A stretch of 64,000 bases of DNA. Origin: Closterium sp. NIES-65 (taxonomy: Eukaryota; Streptophyta; Zygnematophyceae; Desmidiales; Closteriaceae). The position numbers were made by a program, and so were the translations under genes. Where the stretch lies: positions 1,922,001 to 1,986,000 of the forward strand of contig CANXME010002192.1 in the NCBI GenBank assembly GCA_948144175.1, in the 5' to 3' direction. The notes under the pieces were generated by a model. The model was not told the DNA's origin, searched no databases, and was given only the letters and a program-made list of their open reading frames with translations. Positions within the stretch are counted from its first letter, which is position 1. Every line of letters starts with the position of its first letter. This document shows, in pieces, positions 56,601-64,000 of this stretch.

Positions 56601-59600
56601 GGCGGCCGCTTCACCCTGAAAATCCACATGCCACTGACGATGTTCGCCCCAGGAGGGGGAACAGCGTCAACGTAAGTGCCCGTGGACTTCCAGGAAGCCA
56701 TCTCTGCATCCATAGCTGCCTGCCACTGAGAGGAGTAGGGACCCTCTATCGCCTCCGCGTAAGAGCGCGGAGTCGGGATGTCTGGTGCATCCGGGTCTCC
56801 CTCAGGAGCTAGCAGTACAGACGCGAGACGAGGTGAAGCGGCGGCCAGACACTGGAACTCCTCCTGCCTGTCCTCAAGGACGTCCGTGCCAAGGGCACAC
56901 TCACCCCCGACGGACGGAGGACAAGCGGACTCAGACGCAGTGACAAGACGAGCAGCGTAGTCTAGACGACAGCGCGCAGCAAAGTCGACAAGCTCAGTGA
57001 CAAGGGCAGACGCAGCAGACGACTCGAAGGAAGGGTCAGTGACAGCTGTAGCAAGGAGACGCGTGACAGTGGGACTGGCAGCACGAAGAGAGTCCGACTC
57101 CGGGTCGGCAAGAGCAAGAAGAGAGGACTCAGGAGGAGAAGGCAAAGGGGCACGCAGAGGAGCAGTGGACGGACGCAGAGACATCCGGTGCGTGCCAGGG
57201 ACAGGAGGAGGACGCTGACGCGAACTGCGACCACTAGCCCGAGAAGTACGAACAGGGGACGCAGGACGAGACGCAGGCTCACGATGCTCAGTAAGACCTC
57301 CAGTCGGACCAGCGTAGGGAGAAGGAGCAGGCAAAGGGGAGGCAGGCTATAGCTGTGACTGGGAGTGGACAGGCTGTGGACCCTCGAAGGGAGGCGGAGG
57401 AGGACCAGGAGAAGGTGTAAGACCAAGAACTTGCTGCAGGAGTGGAACGCAGTACGATCGGGGCTGCGTGGCGACGCCAGAAACAGCAGGGACAACACCA
57501 GTACCTCCAGCAGGAGTACCCGCTCAAGCAGCACCTCCAGCAGCACCTCCAGCGCCAACACCCTCAGCAGCACCAGCTCCAGGAGAGCCCTCAGGCCCAG
57601 CAGCTCCAGCACCCACAGCACGAGCACCTTCGGGACGCGCGGCAGCAGCACCCTCGGCAGCCGAAGAACCTCCAACACCAGGAGCACGCCTCCAGCGCCG
57701 CGCAAACCACTCACGCAGCTCTTGTGGGAAGAGTGGCTCTCGGCGAGACGAAGCACCTCCAGGCGGAGAACCACCAAGCGAAGAACCTCTAGGCTCAGCA
57801 CCCTCAGGCAAAGCACCTCCAGGCGGAGCACCCCCAGTCTCAGCACCCCCAGGCTCAGCACCCCCAGGCTCAGAACCCCCAGACTCAGCACCCCCAGGCT
57901 CAGCACCCCCAGACTCAGCACCCCCAGGCTCAGCACCCCCAGGCTTAGCACCCACAGCAGCACCAGAGTCACCAGTGACCTCGACAGGCTCGACCACGGC
58001 TACCTGGGACACACCTGAAGGGGCAGGACCCTGAGGGGGGAGGGGGTCTACCTGGGGGGGGGACTTGGTACCAAGAAGAGCGGGGGCGGGGGGAGGGACG
58101 GAGTGCGGTAGGGGAAGAGGCGGTAGTAGGGTACCGACTCGTCGAACGTGACGTCCTGGGAGGACAGAACACGTCGAGAGGTGGGGTGGTAGAACTGCCA
58201 CCCAGGGGCGTCGGGGGGGAACCCCAGGAAGACGCAGGGAGCAGCGCGAGGGGACAGCTTGTCCGCAGACAAGTCGCGGACAAACGCCCGAGATCCCCAG
58301 ACCCGGAACGCCGACGCATCGCCAACCTTCCCCGTCCACAGCAGGGCTGGGGAGGTCTCCGGCCTGGAGACCCTGGGGTGGAGGTTGATCTGATGCGCCG
58401 CGTACCTGACTGCAAACGGCCACAGAAAATGGGGGGCAGCCGGATGCATCATAGACGTACGAGCGACGTCCATGACCATGCCAATGCAGCGCTCTGCAAT
58501 CCCATTTTGCTGCGGTGAGTCGGGAAGCGTGAAGGTCTGGCGGATGCCTCGCGCACGACAGAAGGCACGCAGAAGGCCAGAGGAGAACTCTCCGCCTCTG
58601 TCCGAGTGCAGACGCAACACAGGAAAGTCCGAGCCAAATCTCTGCCTGAGCTGGACACGAGCTGCGCGGATCCAGTCGGTCAGCACCTCAGTGACATCAC
58701 CCTTGCTGCGCAAGGGGAAGACTGTGGTGTAACGCGAGTAGTCGTCAACCACCAACAGGAAGTAGCGCTCGTGACCGAGTCCACGGACGCGGAGAGGGCC
58801 CCACACGTCCATGTGAAGTGTTCCTCTGTCGGAGGAAACTAGGAGGAGTGAGGGGCAGCACGCAGGCGCCCCTTGACACAGGGGACACAGACAAGGCCAG
58901 GGCCCTGAGTAAGGGGAGGGAGGGACCGGGGGAGACCAGACACAAGAAGACGGGAGGCCATGCCTCTGAGCCGAAGCAGAGAGGGGTGGCCAAGGCGGTG
59001 GTGCCAGAGGAGAGTCTCGTGATACAGACGGCGACACGAACAGGGGGCAGACTCAGGACCAGACCTGGACGCTGCAGCAAACACCTGACCAGACGAAGGG
59101 ACTCTACCAGACTCAGCACCGGGAGGAGAAGCAGTGGTCAGTGTGTACAGGCTTGACCCTGGCTGACGTGTAAACGTAGCCAGGTGGCGACCTGTGCTAG
59201 CCTCTGTGCAGTGTGTCACCCGCTGACGAGCAGGAGTGAACTGGTGGACACCCACATCCTGTAGGTCAGCACCACTCACCAGGTTCGTAGAGAACGAGGG
59301 GAGGTAAAGACCAGTTAGGGTGCCAGAGGGAGCCGCCGGACACGGGAGGACTGTGGAGAAACAAGACAGGACAGGACCCCCAGAGGGGTCAGCCAGGGAC
59401 ACCGCAACAGGCCGACTAAGCGGCGTGAGAGTGGTGCGGTCCCGAAAGAAGGAGCGAGACGCCCCAGAGTCAAGGGTGAAGGTGTGAGAGGCAGAAGCCG
59501 ACACAGTACCTGAGAGGGCAGACTCACCAGTACCTGAGAGCACAGACGCACTGGCACCTAGAGCAGCAGCCTCACTGGCACGTGACGCAGCAGTACCAAT

Positions 59601-62270
59601 GCCCGGGTCGGGCGGGAAACACCGGTAACAGTCACCACCATCACTAACAGTCACAGCATACATGGCAGCAAGGATAGCATCAAAGTCAAGATCAAAAACA
59701 GCTACACCAGCCCTGGACAGCTCTCCCCAGCGGGGGATCTCAGAGGCCTCCGGAAACTGCTGGCGCCAAGCGTCGGTCAAGCGGGCAAAGCAGCGACGAG
59801 CGGTGTGGGTGCCCCCACACTGCTCACCCGCGCGGTCGCCGGTGCGAATGAGGTAGGTGCAGGGACCGAACGCCCCACCACGCTGACGCTGCGAGTACCA
59901 CTCACGGAGCTGCTGAGGGGCGGGGACATCGCGAGAGCGTTGCTGCTGCTGCTGCTGCTGGCGCTGACCACCCCCAGTGCCGCCCCGCTGGGACGAGCCA
60001 CTCCGACCACCTCCACCACTGCCACCTCCGCCTCCGCTGCCACCGCCGCCATCGCTACCCTCGCCCCCGCCGCTCCCACTGCCACCTCCGCCACGACCTC
60101 CGCTGCCACCTCCGCCTCCACTGCCGCCACCAGTACCTCCACTCCCGGCTCCACCCCCACCGCCACCCCCACTCCCCCCGCCGCCCCCACCTCCTCCGCC
60201 ACCGCCCCCGCTAGCTCCACCCGCTCCCTTGCCCCCCTTGCCCCTGCCAGAGCAGCGCCTACCGCTGGGGGCAGACGCCGCATCGACCGACTCTAAACCA
60301 ACGAGGTCGGCCGCAGCAGCAGAGGCGACAGAGGGTAACAGGGGGGAAGGAGAACACCCCTCAAAGATGGGGGTGCGCGGGTCACCACGAGAGGCCCCTA
60401 CAGCGACTATGCTCTTCTCGGCCGCTAGTAGGGACTTCTCGAGGAGGTCGATAGTGAGGGTGGTGGGACAGACAGAGAGAAACTGGTCCCTAACAGCACG
60501 AAGGGACTCAAGGAGACGGGTGACTAGAAAGTAGGGGGTGATGTACATGGGAGGGGGGTTTTCAGAGAGGAAGGCAGCAGGAAGCGCAGCTCGGTAGCGA
60601 GTGTCACTAGCGCGAAGGTGGGTAAAGAGGTCAGTGACTGTGGGAAAGGCAGCAAGGTCAGGGAAGAGGTACGATAGCATGAGGCGGCTCGGTGTAGCAG
60701 TGGAAGGGGAGGAGTAGCGCGCAACTACAGCGTCGTACAAGGCCTGAGCGGTCTTGCACTGACTAAAGTGTGCACGCTCGGAGGAAGGGAGGTGGCGACG
60801 CACAGCAAGACGTGCAGCAACATCGCGTGTGGCCCACTTGGAGCGAACAGTGGGGTCAGCATCAGCAGGAGGGGCAGGGACAGCGCCAGAGACAAAGTCA
60901 AAGAGAGAAACCTCATCGATCGCATCGCACAGTAAGTACAGCTGCAGGTCCTCAATCCAGACTGCCAAGTCAATGGCGCGACCCTCAGCGTCAAAAGTCA
61001 GGACACTGGGGGTGGCCATTGTAGCAGCTGACAGTCTCACCGGGCAAGAAGAGTCGGGTAGCACAGCGGCACAGCAACACGGCAGTACAGCAGCTGCGCC
61101 GGCCTAGGAGCAGTGGGAGCCCCACAGGAGCAGAAGATCGGCTCCTCGGGCGGCTCGGGCGGCTCGGGCGGCTCGGGCGGCGTGGGCGTCTCGCGGGCGG
61201 CTCGCGGGCGGCTCGCGGGCGGCTCACAGGCGGTAGCACGGGCGGCTGGTGCGGCTTGTGGACAGCTGCACGGGCGGCTGGGGCGGCGAGCGGGCGGCTC
61301 ACGGGCGGCTGCACGGGCGGCCGAGGCGGCTCACGGGCGACTGGGGCGGCTGCACGGGCGCTGGGGCGGCTCGCAGGCTGCTCACGGGCGGCTGCACTGG
61401 CGGCCGCACGGGTAGGTGCACGGGCGGGTGCACAGGCGGGTACACGGGCGGGTGCACGGGCGGGCACACGGGCGGCTGCACGGGCTGCTCGTCGAGCGGC
61501 GCTTGGGCGGCGCGTGGGCGGTGCGTTGGGCAGCGCGACGGGCGGCGTTAGGGCGGGCAGCGGGCAGCGCTACGGGCGGCGCGTTGGGCAGCGCGACGGG
61601 CGGCGCTAGGGCGGCTGCACGGGCAACGCGATGGGCTGTGCTAGGGCGGCGCGTTGGGCGGCGCTAGGGCGGCGCGTTGGGCAGCGCGTCGGGCGGCGCT
61701 AGGCTGGCGCGTCGAGCGGCGCTAGGGCGGCGCTAGGGAAGCGCTGTGGGCGGCACGTCGGGCGGCTAGCGCTAGAGCAGGCAGCGGACGGGCGCTAGGG
61801 GCGCTAGGGGCGGCGCTCACATTCGAGGGCGGGCGGTGCGCTAGCGATTAGGGCAGAAAAAAAAAGACGTTTCGAGGTGGTGGGCCCTAAGCACAGGTCC
61901 CACAGGGGAACCTGCTCGATACCATGAGAAGAAGTGAACGAGAATGAATGAAGTATGAATGAAGTGAGTACAAATATGAAACCCTAATTGGGTTGTACCC
62001 CCTATGGGATACCCCACTATAGCCTACACAAATAAGTAAGCTATAATGTTCTGACAGGCTTAGAAGCCATAGCTAGTGAGGTAGTAGAGGTTGAGTTCGA
62101 GTGAGTTGAGTAGGAAGAAAAAGAGTCGAGAGAATGAAGGGGTTTGACTATGGAATTTTGTACAAAATATCGTGAAGGAAAAGGGTGCACCACCTAACAT
62201 GAAAGCGATATAACTACACTAGGTTTACACTACAGGCAGTTATAGTAATGCATACAATTACATTTTGACA
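53628..62270 (-). mobile_element. E3: small non-autonomous LTR element holding E4
   Basis: LTRs of about 233 bases. One is 53628-53860. The other is in two parts, 54913-54937 and 62062-62270, because E4 has inserted into it. Target duplication AGAAG at 53623-53627 and 62271-62275. On the minus strand a primer-site match (TGTTATCAGAGTG) follows the first LTR at about 54912, and a purine tract (AATTAGGGGGTG) precedes the second at about 53870. The interior is only about 1.05 kb, low-complexity and GC-rich, with GGGGCCGCAGCGAAGGGCGG-type repeats and no gag or pol. LTR copies differ at about 6 of 233 sites. Best described as a TRIM/LARD-like element within E1. Confidence 0.8.
54938..62056 (-). 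mobile_element. E4: young Ty1/copia element, nearly complete
   Basis: LTRs 61925-62056 (upstream) and 54938-55069, 132 bases each with 2 differences; target duplication GGCTT at 54933-54937 and 62057-62061. A primer site TGGTATCGAGCAGG follows the upstream LTR and a GGGGGTG purine tract precedes the other. Parts on the minus strand: GC-rich leader 61.85-61.1 kb, gag about 61.0-60.4 kb (MATPSVLTFDAEG), Gly-rich stretch 60.2-59.9 kb, protease near 59.47 kb, pre-integrase and integrase 59.0-58.1 kb, proline/acid-rich linker 58.0-57.3 kb, RT 56.8-55.9 kb, RNase H 55.7-55.25 kb. All domains are present in order; it looks broken by only two or three changes. Youngest element of the stack. Confidence 0.9.
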
Positions 62271-62363
62271 AGAAGCAGCCACGTCAGCAGTACCAACACT
62301 GCGCCGACCTCTGCGGGATCACCAAGAAATCCCACGGGGCCCACCTTCAGGAATGAAGGGGAG

Positions 62364-62788
62364 TGTTGAAACAACCAAAAGGTTATATAAAGCATTCCCG
62401 AAGCTACTCCACTGTACCAGTACCGCAATAGCTTATATAGAGCATGCGGAATGTCAAGGGTCACCCGAAGGTCAACCGTCTGAGGAAGTCAACGGTCGTG
62501 ACCTTTGACGATCCAGTAACCGCGCGACAGTTAATTCACTGCAACATGGTAACTGTCGAGGATAGCAATAGTCGCGATTACTGTAGCTATGCAATACAGT
62601 TAATAAGGGAATGTACCCCTCAGAGTACATGGCTAGCTAGATTTCTATTTAATCTCTTGTACTCCTATCTTTCAATCATCTTGTTCTCTTTCAATTATTA
62701 TTCAAAAAGGTCACTACAAAAACTTCTTTGTCTCCTCTCAGACTAAACAGATCCTATTCCATCTACTGGATCCTTTGTTGTATTGGCA
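62364..62788 (+). repeat. E1 right LTR
   Basis: Begins behind the purine tract GAATGAAGGGGAG and ends TTGTTGTATTGGCA. It is about 95% identical to 43471-43897. Confidence 0.85.
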
Positions 62789-62802
62789 CACTGGGCGGAA
62801 TT

Positions 62803-62854
62803 GTTTAGGGTGCATCAACCCTAAACATTGGGCGAAAGTGTTTCGGGTTGATGC
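62803..62854. repeat. Overlapping hairpins with TTTAGGG/CCCTAAA
   Basis: GTTTAGGGT-GCATCA-ACCCTAAAC forms a perfect 9-base stem (62803-62826). The right arm also pairs further on: GCATCAACCCTAAACA (62812-62827) with TGTTTCGGGTTGATGC (62839-62854), one mismatch. A related hairpin (GTTTAGGGAGCATCAACCCT) is at 43445-43464, just before the E1 left LTR, and a relative lies at 63688-63724. Confidence 0.6.
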
Positions 62855-63539
62855 CAAGCCCTTTGATTCACTTTTAGGGTCATCAACCTATCAGGGTCCC
62901 CCTGTGTGTAAACTCTGATTGACAGTGTTCCAAAAAAAAGAGGCTGAAATGTCAGTGTTGTGTTTGTAAAAAGTCTGATGCATCAGTGTAGCACTAGTAA
63001 AAAGGCTGTCACTAACGCGTCGCATGTGATGGCAGCGGGGCAGGATCCTTGGCAGCCCTCCAGCACCACATGGTGGCCACGTTCGGATTGGCCAAGACTG
63101 ACTGCTGCAGCGAAATGGCCCGATGGTGTGAGGCGCCGCGCCAACAAAATACCTCTGAACGTGAACCAGAGGCAGAATTTCACAGGTTGGCCTCGCCACG
63201 GGGTGCTTACACCTCGAGAATCTGAGATTCCCTGTAATTGCGGTCAAATCCACATGGCACGGGTAAGAATCGCTTCAGTGTTGGTTTCGTTACAACGTTG
63301 TGGCATCAGTGTCCTAGGGGAAAAAGTCTGAAATTTCAGTGTGGCCTAATAAGAAAAGTCTGAAATTTCAGTCCCTCAAAAATCTCAACACTGACTTTTA
63401 AGGGTAGGTAAAAAAAGGACTGTTGAAATCAGGAATTTCAGGGTTTTTTTCCTGATATCTGAGGACTGGCTGATGCCCTTTGCGACAGGTTTCATATATA
63501 CATATATATATGTATATATATATATTTCCGCCATCGATG
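62855..63539. other. Flank with short dyads, no gene seen
   Basis: Contains two CTGAAATTTCAG palindromes (63330-63341 and 63360-63371) and a TATATACATATATATA run (about 63495-63525). No exon could be supported. Confidence 0.4.
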
Positions 63540-63544
63540 GAGGA

Positions 63545-63678
63545 TGTCAGAATGTTATGTTTGTCTAGCCTGCAGTGGGGTACTCAATAGTGAGTACAGC
63601 CCAACTTAGGGTTTCCTATATGTACTCAACTGCTTGCTAGTGAACCTCCTCTCTTCTTCATTCTCGTTCAGTTTCTCA
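63545..63678 (+). mobile_element. Solo LTR of the E2/E4 copia family
   Basis: 134 bases from TGTCAGAATGTTATG to CAGTTTCTCA share the GTGGGGTA, GAGTACAGCCCAA.TTAGGG and TTCATTCTCGTTC blocks of the E2 and E4 LTRs. The flanks repeat GAGGA (63540-63544 and 63679-63683). No internal region, so it is a recombination product of a former element. It is more diverged than the E4 LTRs and so older. Confidence 0.8.
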
Positions 63679-63683
63679 GAGGA

Positions 63684-64000
63684 GGCATATACCCTAAACA
63701 CTATGCGAATGGGTGTTCAGGATTGATGCTCTCTCTATATGGGCTTGAAAAATGTTTAACACATGACTGGGTTAAACTGTTTTCTCTTACACACTAGGCT
63801 TGTCGTTTTCGAAGATTTCGACCAATGAGCGTCGAGCTGCGTAGAAATCGCACTAAATCTGCGCTGTAATCGGAAACTGGGCAGTAACCCTGCCCCAGAA
63901 GCGATGGAAATGCGCATTTGGCTTGCAGTTTCGAAAACCGTGCTTTGTCAACTGAAAACCCCGCCCAACTTTACCGGATTCAAGAGGGTTGCGATCAGGG
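63684..64000. other. Window end, no gene seen
   Basis: Holds the inverted partner (63839-63900) of 43259-43320. Otherwise no supported feature. Confidence 0.4.

Larger units (their letters stand above)
43471..62788 (+). mobile_element. E1: outer Ty1/copia element, invaded by others
   Basis: LTRs at 43471-43897 and 62364-62788 (about 425 bases, roughly 20 differences, so about 95% alike). A primer site TGGTATGCGAGC follows the left LTR and a purine tract GAATGAAGGGGAG precedes the right one. Parts: gag about 44.0-44.7 kb, protease about 45.3-45.8 kb, integrase part 51.2-51.9 kb, RT 52.2-53.1 kb, RNase H 53.2-53.6 kb, last internal bases 62271-62363. E2 sits in its protease region and E3 (with E4) at the end of RNase H. 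No clear target duplication was found. Broken, with several breaks besides the insertions; the oldest of the stack. Confidence 0.85.

Noticed and set aside
62803-62854. Interstitial telomere array
   Set aside because: There are only single TTTAGGG and CCCTAAA motifs inside a dyad, not tandem telomere units.

Overview
The window reads as nuclear DNA of a green-lineage eukaryote, most likely a streptophyte alga. Evidence: two WRKY-type transcription-factor genes with the intron at the WRKY-conserved place, a secreted papain/EGF/LysM gene with 14 phase-consistent exons, Ty1/copia elements, and very heavy simple-sequence DNA in introns. A desmid such as Closterium would fit, but that is a recollection of similar retroelement proteins and cannot be proved here.

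Layout. 1-315 is a copia reverse-transcriptase scrap. 412-2374 is the 3' part of an unrecognised three-exon gene. 2736-about 4290 is a copia 3' end with its LTR. 4527-12698 (copy A) and 14322-26486 (copy B) are tandem paralogues of one gene. Copy B splices to 810 codons: membrane-passing N-terminus, papain fold with Ser at the catalytic Cys position, two EGF modules, about four LysM modules. Copy A is a decayed version. Both loci are full of partial exon copies and satellites, and of a short palindrome, TTTTGAG-NNNN-CTCAAAA, that repeatedly sits exactly between two imperfect direct copies of local sequence. That palindrome/duplication system is the most unusual thing in the window.

28701-32823 and 35473-39270 (both minus) are paralogous two-exon genes for giant poly-Gln WRKY-like proteins. 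Both carry WRKTSHK in place of WRKYGQK and a long insertion inside the zinc-binding half of the domain. A TA-flanked MITE lies between them. 39.3-43.4 kb is gene-poor and holds a hAT-type MITE with an 8-bp target duplication and a foldback element.

43471-62788 is a stack of LTR elements: outer copia E1 (plus; LTRs about 95% alike), a second copia E2 inside its protease region, a small non-autonomous LTR element E3 (minus; TSD AGAAG) at the end of its RNase H region, and a young copia E4 (minus; TSD GGCTT; LTRs differ at 2 of 132 sites) inside an LTR of E3. A solo LTR of the E2/E4 family (TSD GAGGA) follows at 63545-63678.

The host genes do not form an evident pathway. Copy B would act outside the cell, where LysM modules bind N-acetylglucosamine-type glycans; the WRKY-like pair would act in the nucleus.
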